This document shows positions 53,529-63,829 of a stretch of DNA of 64,000 bases, piece by piece (position 1 is the stretch's first letter; every line of letters begins with the position of its first letter). A program made the translations under genes and the position numbers. The notes under the pieces were generated by a model. That model did not search any database. It was not told the DNA's origin and saw only the letters and a program-made list of their open reading frames with translations. The DNA is from Raphanus sativus (lineage: Eukaryota > Streptophyta > Magnoliopsida > Brassicales > Brassicaceae): the NCBI RefSeq assembly GCF_000801105.2, contig NC_079517.1, positions 22,639,579 through 22,703,578 of the forward strand, in the 5' to 3' direction.

Positions 53529-55111
53529 ATGGTAGTCTACACACACACTCGCAGCCCGCTGATTAAGGTCTCACGGTGAGGTTATTGATTGCTTAGCCTA
53601 GGGATTCTGTTTGTTCTCTTCTTTTATTATGTTGTCCTTGTACTAACTTGTCTGGAATCCTTAGGGTGGTAAAAGCAAATCAGGAAGAACTCGAAAGAGT
53701 AAGGGAGCGACCGGACAGTCCAGCCAACGGGTGGACGATGTCAATCCGGCCGGGTTACCAACCGATCCGGTTGTAGCTAACACCGGTGCAGGAACAACAG
53801 GAGATCCGGCAACCCTTACTCCAGGGCGAGTTGATGGTACGATAAGGGAGGACGACCAGGAGCATGAAGAGGAAGTAGAATCCTCAAATGCCGAGCGTCG
53901 GGTCGACCCACGTACAGGCGCAGTCGATGGTGAAGGAAACCAGGCCGCAGGGCCGTCCATGAAGGACGTGCTAGAAGCCATGAAGCTTATGGGCAATCAG
54001 ATGGTTGCTATGACTCAGATGGTCACCCCTTTGGTGAACTCATCAGTGGGTCAAGCGCCACCTACCGCAACGCCCATAGCAAATGGTACGGCCCGGGAAA
54101 CGGCTGAGGTGATTGAGATCGACCCACCCGTAAGGACTGAGAAGAAGGTGGACTATCTGAGCTTGTTGCAGCACATCACCCGTCTGGGTACGCAACACTT
54201 CTCAGGTAGCACCGATCCCATAGAGGCAGACGAGTGGAGGAGTAGGCTTGTCCGAAACTTCAATTCTACTCGTTGCCCAGAGGATTATCAGAGAGACATT
54301 GCGATCCACTTCCTGGAAGGGGACGCACATAATTGGTGGTTGGCTTTAGATAAGCGCACCAATGGAAGTCTCCGAAGTTTTGCGGATTTTGAAGTGGAAT
54401 TCAACCGCAAATACTTTCCTGCAGAGGCTTGGGACCGTCTGGAAGCTAAATTCCTAGATTTGGTCCAAGGCCGCAGAACCGTACGGGAGTACGAAGAGGA
54501 GTTCAACCGGCTCAGACGGTTTGTTGGAAGGGAGCTTGAGGACGAGGCAGTCCAGGTCCGTCGGTTCATCCGAGGCTTAAGGCCTGAACTGAAGACCCAC
54601 TGCTCGATCCGCACCTTCAGCACCGTGAATGAGCTGGTCGAACGAATGGCTCTTTTGGAGTCTAACCTAGCTGAGGAAGCCAAGGTTAAGGCTAAGTCGC
54701 AGTCTGGCCAGTCTGGCAAGACCAACGACCGAAAGAGGAAATGGGACCAGGTAGACGGAGGCAAGACCTCTGGTGGTCGACCTGAGTGTCCTAAGTGCGG
54801 CAAACACCATCCAGGTGAATGCTGGAAGGCCATGGGGGCTTGTGTGCGATGTGGCAGTATGGACCATAAGATCCAGAACTGCACTCGACCAAACCAGAAC
54901 TCAGGCCAGTCTGGAGGAAGCGGCTCTCCTACTTGTTTCCAGTGTGGCAAGAGTGGACATTACAAGACGGACTGTCCCCAGCTACGTGGAGGTCAAGGGA
55001 AGGGTCGTGGAGACAATGGCAAACCAAGCCAGAGCAGGCCAGCTTCAAACCCTCGGGTTTACGAGCTGTCCCGTGATGACAGTGCTTCCGGGTCGCTGGA
55101 CTCGATCACTG
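53529..55111 (+). CDS. Gypsy-2 Gag, probably spliced from an upstream ATG
   Basis: The main Gag frame has no ATG near its start: it opens after TAG at 53662-53664 and reads GGKSKSGRTRKSKGATG. An ATG at 53529 can be joined by removing an intron that ends at a plant-like acceptor (TACTAAC branch-point sequence at 53641, AG at 53663-53664). Domains: acidic N-terminal linker (about 30-80), Gag capsid (HFSGSTDPIEADEW; AHNWWLALDKRT; FNRKYFPAEAWD, about 160-300), basic linker, then three Cys-rich knuckles including CPKCGKHHPGECW, CVRCGSMDHKIQNC and CFQCGKSGHYKTDC (about 370-440). Unspliced RNA would terminate at TGA 55120-55122. Confidence 0.8.
53568..53675 (+). other. Putative intron 1 of gypsy-2 gag
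   Basis: Two in-phase splice choices exist: donor after 53567 with acceptor at 53664, or the stronger donor CACG|GTGAGG after 53575 with acceptor AAAAG at 53675. Both link the ATG at 53529 to the Gag frame. A T-rich tract and TACTAAC precede the acceptor. Confidence 0.45.
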
Positions 55112-55207
55112 GTAATTTCTGAATTTGATCTTTTTACTTTAAAAGTAGAATTGTTTTGGTCTGGAACCTAGAAGGTTCTAGGGGATTCTGATGTGGGTCT
55201 CTGATAG
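55112..55207 (+). other. Putative 96-nt intron between gag and pol of gypsy-2
   Basis: Donor ACTG|GTAATTTC and acceptor TCTGATAG|GG. Removing it deletes the gag stop (55120-55122) and joins gag and pol in phase, at the position where single-ORF relatives read straight from Gag into protease. The intron is T-rich in its first half. Confidence 0.6.
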
Positions 55208-57309
55208 GGACCCTCATGATTGGTGGTGTGGAAACACACGTACTTTTCGACACAGGGGCTACACATAGTTTTGTGAGTCCGGAACTGGTCGGAAAGGGTC
55301 TGTTCTGTCTGGACGCTGGGGATACTTCGGTGATAGTGAATGCAGCCGGAGGGCAAGTAATGCATTCACTGGGCAATATGTCAAATATCCCAGTGTCAAT
55401 TCAGGGAAGAGATTTCCCTGTGAATCTGATTTGTGTCCACCTAAAGAATCACGAGGTGATCTTAGGTATGGATTGGTTGGGAAGGTATCGGGCCACTCTC
55501 GATTGCCATAGGGGTCGTGTGCAATTGGAGAATGGACTTCACCCGATTCAGTACCAAGGTCTGAGTCCGGCTCTAGGAAAAGTAGTGGTATCAGCAGTCC
55601 GAGCAGTACGGATGCTGAAACAGGGTTGCGAGTCCTTTTTGGCCACAATCACCACTACGGAGCCCGACTGTTCTGTTTGTCTGAAAGACCCTGCAGAGGA
55701 TTCGTTGGTGTCTGAGTTCCGAGATGTGTTTCAGGCGCTACAGGGAGTTCCCCCTGATACTGTTAGGCCCGAACCGTTTATGATTGAACTAGAGCCAGGG
55801 ACAGTTCCGCTGTCCAAGAGTCCGTACCGAATGGCTCCGGCCGAGATGGCTGAGCTGAAGAAGCAATTAGAAGAATTGCTTGACAAGGGGTTCATACGTC
55901 CAAGTAGCTCCCCTTGGGGTGCACCAGTCCTCTTTGTGAAAAAGAAGGATGGTAGCATGCGTCTGTGTATCGACTATCGGGGGTTGAACAGGGTTACTGT
56001 GAAGAACAAGTACCCGTTGCCCAGGATAGACGAATTGTTGGATCAACTCAAAGGAGCTAAATGGTTTTCTAAGATCGATTTGGCCTCAGGGTATCATCAG
56101 ATCCCTATAGAGCCAAATGATATTAGAAAGACAGCGTTTAGGACCAGGTACGGTCACTACGAGTTCGTGGTGATGCCATTTGGTCTGACCAATGCACCTG
56201 CTGCATTCATGAAAATGATGAACAGCGTGTTCCAAGACTTCTTGGACGAATCAGTGATCATCTTCATTGATGATATCCTGATTTACTCTAAGGATGAGGA
56301 ATCTCATAGGAAACACCTGAGAGCCGTGCTAGGACGATTACGGGAACACAAACTTTATGCTAAACTCAGCAAATGCAGTTTTTGGCAGAAGAGTATTGGG
56401 TTCCTCGGCCATATCGTGTCCGACCAAGGTGTCTCGGTGGATCCAGAGAAGATCAGGGCGATCAAGGATTGGCCCCGACCACGCAGTGCCACGGAAGTCA
56501 GGAGCTTCCTAGGGCTGGCAGGTTACTATAGAAAGTTTGTGAAAGGATTCGCAAGCTTGGCTCAGCCTATGACACGGTTGACTGGGAAGGACGTTAAGTT
56601 CACATGGTCTGAGGAGTGTGAGAGATGTTTCTCCGCGCTTAAAGACATGTTGACCAGCGCACCCGTCCTAGTACTTCCGGAGGCCGACCAACCATATGTG
56701 GTCTATACCGACGCGTCCATAACTGGACTAGGTTGTGTACTGACCCAGAATGGAAAGGTCATTGCCTACGCATCAAGGCAGTTGAGAAAACATGAGGGAA
56801 ACTACCCCACCCATGATCTCGAAATGGCTGCGGTAGTATTTGCCTTAAAGATTTGGCGGTCATACTTGTATGGCGCCAAGGTTCAGATACTTACGGACCA
56901 CAAGAGTCTGAAGTATATATTCACCCAGCCTGAGTTAAACTTAAGGCAGAGGAGGTGGATGGAATTTGTGGCTGATTACGATCTAGACATCTCCTATCAC
57001 CCGGGCAAGGCCAATCTGGTCGCAGACGCCTTGAGCCGGAGGAGGGCGGATGTATCGGCCGAACGGGAGGCGGGCGACCTGGAAGGGACGGTCCGTTCTC
57101 TGCAGTTGAATGCATTGACTAATGAGTCTGAACCACTCGGGCTGGAGGCGGTTAACCAAGCCGACCTACTCACCCGAATTCGTTTAGCTCAGGGTCATGA
57201 CGAGAACCTGAATAAGGTGGCTCGAAATGATAGGACGGAGTACCAGATTGCAAAAGATGGTACCATCCTAGTGAATGGTCGGATCAGTGTTCCAAATGAT
57301 AAGGGCCTT
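55208..57309 (+). CDS. Gypsy-2 Pol: protease, RT, RNase H (cut by LINE)
   Basis: Frame open from 55208 (first ATG 55216). Protease [13 protein letters not shown] is at the start, then RT ([39 protein letters not shown] near 56265), RNase H ([10 protein letters not shown] near 56705; a DLEMAAVV block) and the linker after DHKSLKYIF (about 56895-57000). The frame ends where the LINE inserted, inside the region before the integrase zinc finger. The continuation is at 63830. As it stands the polyprotein is truncated. Confidence 0.92.
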
Positions 57310-57367
57310 TTTTTTTTTTTTGTCACGGAAATTCTATTAAGAAATAGAAGCTAAAACCCAATGGGCC

Positions 57368-60300
57368 TTAGCCCAAGTTTGTTACATCCTGATGCAGAGT
57401 CGTTTTCGCTAATCGATCACAACGAGAGTTTTTTGATCTAGAAACATGAAAGAAGAGGATAGAGGCGAAAGCAGAGGAGATTGATCTGATGTCAGAGACA
57501 ACACCAATAATTTCCTTTCGCTGCGATTTGCCGTTGATAGCTCCAAGGAGCGTTGTGCAATCGGTGTAGACTTTGAGATTGGAGATCCCTAGTTCTACTG
57601 CCCTTGCTACTGCTGTTCGAACCGCGAGGGCTTCAGCCAGTAGCGGTGATCCGACGAAGCCTGCGGTGGTTGTTTCTTCCACTGCGATAGACGAAGAGGG
57701 ATCCGAGATAGTCCATGCCAGTCCCGCTTTCTTTTGCTCCTTATCCCAAGCCGCGTCTGTGTTGCATGTGGCTGCGATGATTGTTGTTGTCGACGTTGTT
57801 GGCTCTCTATCGGTGTGCGAATGGACGGTAGGCGCTTGGGTTTTGTATTGAGCCAAGTTCCATTCTTTAGCTGCTATTAACCCTTTTGTTGCTGTCTCTG
57901 CAGGATTGAAGGTTCTATTCTCAAAAACCAGGGTGTTTCTCGAGGTCCAAATCGCCCAACAGATCCAGGGTAGTATATTGCCACTGATTCCTGATGGGGG
58001 GAGACAAATCGCTTTGCGGAATTTGATGATAGCGTTTTCGAAGCTTTCATTATCAGCTATGTGAACTGCTCGAAACAGAGGAATGGATTCCCACACTTCC
58101 TTGGCGTAGGGGCAGGTAAAAAAAATGTGGGTTTTTGTTTCCTTTTCTTGGCATCTGATACATTTGACATCCGGTCCCATTCCTCGCTTTTGTAGGTTTT
58201 CCCCTAACGGCAGGGCGTCTCGTAGTATAGACCACACAAACATCTTCATCTTGGGTGAGAAAGAGCCGCTCCATACGTCCTTCACCCAGTCAAAGCCCCC
58301 TTGGGTTGCTTGTACTGCAGTAGATGTAGCTGGTGTTGCAACAGAGTTATATCCTGAGCGTGTGGAGTAAACCCCCGATGGCAGTGGGAGCCAGATGACT
58401 GAGTCTTCCGCTCTGCTCTTACTTGGGTGGATGCATTGGATTTGGGAAGCGAAGTCAGGTAAAAGCTCCTCCAATCTTGCTTTATTCCACTCTAGTTCTG
58501 AGGTTAATAGGTCTGCCACCATTAAGTCTTGCACTGTTTCTTGGATCGGTCCATAGGGTTTTAGGGATGTGTCGGTAGATATCCACGAGTCTCTCCAAAC
58601 GTGTGTAGTATTTCCGTTCCCTATGGCCTTTCCTAAGTTGCCTTGTAGTAGATCTCTTCCTGCTAGTATCCCCCTCCAGCCGTGAGAGCAGGACCCAGTT
58701 GGTGATACCTTTAGGAAACTTTGCTTATGGCAGTATTTCCCCAGTAGAACTCGTGCGAGTAAACAATTAGGGGCCGTTAGGATTCTCCATGAGATTTTTG
58801 CAAGGAGTGCTAGATTGAAGAGTTGTATATCTCTGAACCCTAAACCTCCATTACCTTTAGGTTGAGTTAGCTTATCCCAAGACACCCAACACATCTTTCT
58901 TTGCCCTTGCGGTCCATCCCACCAGAATCTAGTTAGTACTGACTGTATTCTCTTGCACAGGCTGACGGGAAGCAAGAAGCAAGACATAGGATAAGTTGGT
59001 ATTGCAGTGAGGACGGATTTTAGCATTGTCAGTTTCCCAGCCTTCGACAGAAACCTTGTTGAGAGGCTTAGGGCTCTCTGGCGGATTCTATCCACTATAG
59101 ACGTGAAGAGGTCTCGCTTTCTTCTCCCAAAATGTTCAGGTAAGCCTAAGTACTTCCCCACTCCTCCTTCTTTACTTATTCCCAGAATTGATTTTGCTTC
59201 CTCTTTGATTATCGCAGGTGTTTTGGATGAGAAGGTGATGGATGATTTAGCTCTATTAATTTGTTGCCCTGACGCTTCCCCGTATCTGGAGAGAATCTTC
59301 ACTAATGTATTGCAGCTCGTTGCAGATGCTTGGGTGAAGAACATAGTATCATCTGCAAAGAGCAGATGATTGATGCGTGGACATCCTCTTGCTACTCTTA
59401 TGCCTTGGAGAGAGCCATCAGCTGCCGCTTTCTTGCAGAGTCCCGACAGCACCTCTCCGCAGAGGATAAAAAGGTAAGGGGACAGTGGGTCTCCCTGCCT
59501 AATCCCTCTCTCTGGTTGAACTTCTCCATAGCTTTCCTCGTTTACTAGGTAGGCATAGGTTACAGTAGTAACACACTGCATTATCCAATTCGTCCAAATA
59601 TCATGGAAACCGAGTCTTTTTAGGACATTAGCTAGGAAACTCCACTCCACTCTATCGTAGGCCTTTGACATGTCAGTTTTGACTGCCATTGTGCACCTCT
59701 TCTCTGCCTTAGATGCTTTTAGGAAATGTAGTACCTCGTGGGTGATCAAAACGTTGTCTGAGATTGCCCTATCTGGGATAAACGCTGATTGATGTTCAGA
59801 GATGATCGAGCTTAGGACTGGTTTAAGTCGTAGAGACAGCAGCTTTGATATGATCTTGAAATAGACGTTGCACAGAGCTATAGGTCGATATTCCTCTATC
59901 TTTGCAGCTGTAGTTGTCTTCGGGATCAGTCTAACAAAAGTTTTGTTCATTGATGGATTTAGGTACCCGGTGATGAAGAACAGTTGGATTTCCTTTGCCA
60001 CTGCATCTCCCACTATCTCCCAATTGGATTGAAAGAAAGAAGCAGAGAAGCCATCCGGGCCTGGGGCCTTGTCAGGATGGATAGCAAAGGTAGCCTCTCT
60101 TATCTCATTAAAGGAGGGGATTTCTATAAGCTTCTCATTTTGGTCTTGTGTGATGCAGGGTTGGAGAGCATCATCTACCGTGTCTTTGCCATCCAAATTG
60201 TTTGATTTGAAGAGATCAGTATAGAAGTGGCAGATCACTTTCGCTATCTGTGTTTCTTCGTAAACAGGTAATCCATTCCCATCTTCCACTACTGTCATTC

Positions 60301-61432
60301 TGTTTCGTGCTTTTCTCCCTTTAGTGACAGAGTGAAAATACCCAGTGTTTGAATCTCCCAAAGTTAACCACATTTGTCTGCTTCTTTGTTTCCAAAAATC
60401 TTCTTCAGACTTGTAAGCGAGGAGGAGTTTCTTGTTGATTTCATGGATTAGTACCTCATCTGCTATTGGGTTTGCCATAGCGTTCTCCAGTTGTGCCTTA
60501 AGAAGATCCATTGCCTTTCTGCTACTCTCCTGGTGGGCTTTACTCCATTTCACAATTGCTCTTCGACACAAGATAAGTCTTTCTTCAACTTGGAGTGACT
60601 GTGACTGCAACCAAACTTCATTGATTATTTGTTTCACCTCCATGTTTTCTCTGAGTCTCCTATCGTATCTGAAAAGTTTGCTGCCTTTTTTCTTTGTCGC
60701 ATCCAGGTAGGAGATTAGAGGACGATGGTCTGACCCCTCGTACTTCAGATAGTTGCTTCTGCAGGAAGGGAAGAGTTCTATCCACTCACTGTTGCTGATT
60801 GCCCTGTCGAGTCTACACTGAACCAGGTGTGTATGTCTTTGACCTCTCCACGATAGGAAGCTGCCTGAGTGTTTTAGGTCAAATAGGTCATTGTGAGATA
60901 GAAATGATCGAAATGCACAGAACGTGCCTTCGGCTCTTTCTGGTCCGCCACATTTTTCGCTATTATCTATGATTTCGTTGAAATCGCCTGTCAGTAGCCA
61001 TGGCTCTCCTTGAGTAACTTGTAGATTAGTTATCTCATTCCATACTGCGTGACGTTTTGTCTGATCAGGCTCACCATACACGAAAGTAGCATGGAAACTG
61101 ACTCCCTTATAGATGATTTTTGTATCTATGAAGTTCTTTGTTGCGTTTAACACTGTGAGCTTGATGTCAGGTTTCCATGTCAAGAAGAGACCTCCACTTC
61201 CTGGCGTCTCTGGTGGGACCACGTAGTGTTGGTCAGGGTGTAGCCAATCCATTTTTTCCAAGACTACATCAGTGGGATTTTTGGTTTCCATGAGGAAGAA
61301 GATATCAGGAGCATTACGCCGGTTAATCTCCTTCAAGCGCTGGATTGTAATGGGATTCCCCAACCCATTACAATTCCAGCTAGCTACGACTAAGGAGCCG
61401 GGTGTGGAGAGGCCCGAAAATCCGAGCTTCTC
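57368..61432 (-). CDS. LINE ORF2: endonuclease, RT, RNase H
   Basis: Frame open from 61432 without an ATG before the endonuclease start motif (SWNCNGLGN near 61350-61377), so translation probably comes from ORF1 by -1 frameshifting. AP-type endonuclease: METKNP, TGDFNEI and GSDHRPL (about 30, 125 and 205 residues after 61363). RT: DMSKAYDRVEWSF and FADDTMFF (about 667). C-terminal zinc-binding block CIRCQEKETKTHIFFTC (about 1080), then RNase H (NTDAAWDKEQKKAGLAW; EALAVRTAV; YTDCTTLLGAI; about 1208-1325). It nicks target DNA and copies the RNA in place. No internal stop. Confidence 0.93.
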   Translation of the reverse strand, partial: EKLGFSGLSTPGSLVVASWNCNGLGNPITIQRLKEINRRNAPDIFFLMETKNPTDVVLEKMDWLHPDQHYVVPPETPGSGGLFLTWKPDIKLTVLNATKNFIDTKIIYKGVSFHATFVYGEPDQTKRHAVWNEITNLQVTQGEPWLLTGDFNEIIDNSEKCGGPERAEGTFCAFRSFLSHNDLFDLKHSGSFLSWRGQRHTHLVQCRLDRAISNSEWIELFPSCRSNYLKYEGSDHRPLISYLDATKKKGSKLFRYDRRLRENMEVKQIINEVWLQSQSLQVEERLILCRRAIVKWSKAHQESSRKAMDLLKAQLENAMANPIADEVLIHEINKKLLLAYKSEEDFWKQRSRQMWLTLGDSNTGYFHSVTKGRKARNRMTVVEDGNGLPVYEETQIAKVICHFYTDLFKSNNLDGKDTVDDALQPCITQDQNEKLIEIPSFNEIREATFAIHPDKAPGPDGFSASFFQSNWEIVGDAVAKEIQLFFITGYLNPSMNKTFVRLIPKTTTAAKIEEYRPIALCNVYFKIISKLLSLRLKPVLSSIISEHQSAFIPDRAISDNVLITHEVLHFLKASKAEKRCTMAVKTDMSKAYDRVEWSFLANVLKRLGFHDIWTNWIMQCVTTVTYAYLVNEESYGEVQPERGIRQGDPLSPYLFILCGEVLSGLCKKAAADGSLQGIRVARGCPRINHLLFADDTMFFTQASATSCNTLVKILSRYGEASGQQINRAKSSITFSSKTPAIIKEEAKSILGISKEGGVGKYLGLPEHFGRRKRDLFTSIVDRIRQRALSLSTRFLSKAGKLTMLKSVLTAIPTYPMSCFLLPVSLCKRIQSVLTRFWWDGPQGQRKMCWVSWDKLTQPKGNGGLGFRDIQLFNLALLAKISWRILTAPNCLLARVLLGKYCHKQSFLKVSPTGSCSHGWRGILAGRDLLQGNLGKAIGNGNTTHVWRDSWISTDTSLKPYGPIQETVQDLMVADLLTSELEWNKARLEELLPDFASQIQCIHPSKSRAEDSVIWLPLPSGVYSTRSGYNSVATPATSTAVQATQGGFDWVKDVWSGSFSPKMKMFVWSILRDALPLGENLQKRGMGPDVKCIRCQEKETKTHIFFTCPYAKEVWESIPLFRAVHIADNESFENAIIKFRKAICLPPSGISGNILPWICWAIWTSRNTLVFENRTFNPAETATKGLIAAKEWNLAQYKTQAPTVHSHTDREPTTSTTTIIAATCNTDAAWDKEQKKAGLAWTISDPSSSIAVEETTTAGFVGSPLLAEALAVRTAVARAVELGISNLKVYTDCTTLLGAINGKSQRKEIIGVVSDIRSISSAFASILFFHVSRSKNSRCDRLAKTTLHQDVTNLG

Positions 61433-63375
61433 TTAGTCCTTGCTGGAATGAGATTAATTGGTGGGTTTGAATCCTGATTTCTTTGGCTTCTCGATGCTCC
61501 TGCTGTTGTCTTACTTTTGGTTGCTCTTGCTTGTGTTGTAGGTGATGTACCTTTAGAGGAGTCTACTCTTCTAGCTGGTGAGTTTTGGATCTGTGAGATC
61601 TTCCTTTTCTTTGAGCTAGCTCCCCTTAAGATGTTAGGACTGTTCCCCGGTACTCTCGTTTGTATTGGTCTTCTTCCTTTCTTTTTTATTTTGCTTTGGA
61701 CTTCTTTAAGAGTTTCCTCTTCCATTGGCTGTTCAGAGAGCTCATAGGGACTCCCTGGTGCAATCTCTGGTTCGAAGACAGGGCTAATGACAATCGATTT
61801 CAACTTCGCGGGTCCTCCCGAAGCTCTCTTTGGTGTCACGTCCATTTCTCTGGTGACAGGATGCACACCATGGTCTCTTTCTTCCACGTTGATTACTACA
61901 GTGTCCTGTAGGTCGTTAGCACTTGAGAATCCTGGGAGAGGAAGACCGTTAATAGAGGGTGCTTGAATTGGTGGTGGAGTATTAGGATTGCTTGCAGATC
62001 CTCCCCCTTGGGAGAAGAAGTAGTGCCTACGAGTCTCTGCAGCAATGATAGAAGCTGCCACTTCTTCCGTCTGTCCCAAGGCATCTCCTTGTAGGACCCT
62101 TTGTCTCCTTGCTGCTGCTTCGACTGGGTCAGGGCAATTCAGGTATTGTCTCGTTGTTTCATGTAGCTCCTCTAGTACTTCATCCATTGTTCTAATGCCT
62201 GGTTCAGCTACGATTGTCTGGGGGTTTGCAGGTAGGAGGCTTTCTCTAGGTGGAGGGTTAGCTGGTTCTGTATCTCTTGTGTGCTCCTCTTCTGGGCCTG
62301 TCAGCTGTTTAGCCCTCCACTGCCCTTGGCTTCGTTGGGGGAAGAGGTTGCGTCCTCTCGACGTCTCTCTGTAGCTGCTCTGTCTATGATGAGTGAAGGG
62401 TGGGGAGAGTAGGTGTTGAGATCTTTCTTGCATAGATTTCTGGTTCCCCAAAGGCTGAGAGGGATTGTCAGATCTCTTGCTGGGTGGTGGTGGGGGTGCT
62501 CGAGTCTGCTTCGTGCTCACTCTCTCCCCATATGGGTTCCCGTGTCTGTCTACCCTTGCTCTGAAAGCGTGGAGGACAGGTTCTGTCCTTTCCTTGCTCT
62601 GTTCTCTTTCCTTTTCAACTACTTGTAGAGGCCTTACTCTTGAGGTGTTTGGGTTTTCGATAAAGCCTTCTGAAGTTGTCTTATGGATTTGGTTCCAGGC
62701 TGAGTCTTCTTCTAGTCTCTGTGGGCAGTCTCTCCTCGCGTGTGATAGCGAGTAGCAGTGAGTGCAGTGATATTCCAGCCTCTCATACTCTAGGGTAATG
62801 GAGGTCTCTTCCCCCGAGTCAAATTCGATTATTAGCTCTTTTATCAAAGGCTTTAGACCATCCACTGACACTTGTACTCTTGCTGTTGTCTTTGTTAACT
62901 CGTGGTTCATCAGGATGCCCACTTCTTTCCCCACTCTGCATACCATGTCGTCTTGCCAGTAGTGAAGAGGAATCCCTTTGATTCTGATCCAGAAGGGAAT
63001 CATTGAAGGAAATGAGTTAGATATCACTGGTTCCCACCTCTGAAGGATGACCATCCAGTATGCGAAGTGATACGGTCTGTTGTCGAGGACCCTCCTCAAG
63101 TCTTCTTCTCTTTCAAAGCGAAATTGGAAACAGTTATTCCCCAAGTCTGAACCAACTGCTTTTCCTTGAAGGTCCCATTTGCGTGGTAGACCTGGGATTA
63201 GGGCCCAGATCTTCTGTTCTTGCGGGTTAGTGATCCTCCCTATGAGTGTGAGAGCATTGTCTTTTATTAGAGCAGAGGTATCGATGCTCGGAGCCTTGAT
63301 TCTGGGGACCTTGTTTTTGTTTCCATCTCTCAGTTGTTGCTTGCCTTTCTCTTTCTCAGTGTATCTGAACGCCAT
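61390..63375 (-). CDS. LINE ORF1: DUF4283 / zinc-knuckle RNA-binding protein
   Basis: 661 residues from ATG at 63375 (MAFRYTEKEKGKQQ). A longer open frame upstream starts only at GTG. N-terminal DUF4283-like region (IWALIPGLPRKWDLQGKAVG; FRFEREEDLRRVLDNRPYHF; WMVILQRWEP; FWIRIKGIPLHYW), then a CCHC knuckle CTHCYSLSHARRDC, then a long Pro/Ser/Arg-rich tail. Binds the LINE RNA to form the retrotransposition particle. It overlaps the ORF2 frame by 43 nt and ends at TAG 61390-61392. Confidence 0.9.
   Translation of the reverse strand: MAFRYTEKEKGKQQLRDGNKNKVPRIKAPSIDTSALIKDNALTLIGRITNPQEQKIWALIPGLPRKWDLQGKAVGSDLGNNCFQFRFEREEDLRRVLDNRPYHFAYWMVILQRWEPVISNSFPSMIPFWIRIKGIPLHYWQDDMVCRVGKEVGILMNHELTKTTARVQVSVDGLKPLIKELIIEFDSGEETSITLEYERLEYHCTHCYSLSHARRDCPQRLEEDSAWNQIHKTTSEGFIENPNTSRVRPLQVVEKEREQSKERTEPVLHAFRARVDRHGNPYGERVSTKQTRAPPPPPSKRSDNPSQPLGNQKSMQERSQHLLSPPFTHHRQSSYRETSRGRNLFPQRSQGQWRAKQLTGPEEEHTRDTEPANPPPRESLLPANPQTIVAEPGIRTMDEVLEELHETTRQYLNCPDPVEAAARRQRVLQGDALGQTEEVAASIIAAETRRHYFFSQGGGSASNPNTPPPIQAPSINGLPLPGFSSANDLQDTVVINVEERDHGVHPVTREMDVTPKRASGGPAKLKSIVISPVFEPEIAPGSPYELSEQPMEEETLKEVQSKIKKKGRRPIQTRVPGNSPNILRGASSKKRKISQIQNSPARRVDSSKGTSPTTQARATKSKTTAGASRSQRNQDSNPPINLIPARTKRSSDFRASPHPAP
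61417..61423 (-). promoter_or_regulatory. Candidate -1 frameshift heptamer GGATTTT
   Basis: Reads G GAT TTT in the ORF1 frame. A -1 slip puts ribosomes in the ORF2 frame 10 codons before the ORF1 stop. A short CGGG/CCCG pair follows. Same heptamer class as the plant dianthovirus shift site. Confidence 0.5.
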
Positions 63376-63829
63376 GGAGTTGTAGTAGTAATCGCTGCTG
63401 GAGGAGTTTTTGTCGACTCCTAACACACGCTTACTATGGTAAGACACTCTGGCTTGTTGGATTGAAAGTAGGTGGGACCTGAGATCTTTGTAGTGTGGGA
63501 GAGATTGATGGTTGAGGGCCGTTTCTGTTGCAGATCTTGAGAAAACAGATTGCAGACGAAGGAGTTGCTTTGGAATCGAGATTTTGCGAATGTTGTGGAG
63601 TTAGATCGAGTTCTTGGAGGATGCTAGTTCGGGTTAAAAACTAGGGTTTTCTTGCGAGAGGTTTGGAAGTATCCAGTGAATTCTTGCCTTCTGAGGAAAG
63701 AAAGTGAGTAGTCACTTTCAAGCTAATATCCGTTGGTCTTCAAAGAGCTCCTCGCCTTGGAAGTAGTGCCTGGGAGAGAAATCTCGACCAGCGTCCATAA
63801 CCAGAAGCAACGAGCATGATAAGGGCCTT

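Larger units (their letters stand above)
57296..63829 (-). mobile_element. Full-length two-ORF LINE (L1 type) inside gypsy-2
   Basis: Body 57310-63815, about 6.5 kb, minus strand, flanked by a 14-bp duplication ATGATAAGGGCCTT (57296-57309, 63816-63829). The A-tail shows as poly-T at 57308-57321. 5' UTR about 440 nt, ORF1 61390-63375, ORF2 57368-61432, short 3' UTR. Both ORFs are uninterrupted and the duplication is perfect, so it is recent and possibly active. Confidence 0.95.

Noticed and set aside
63376..63447. Longer start for LINE ORF1
   Set aside because: It would begin at GTG; the ATG at 63375 is the better start.
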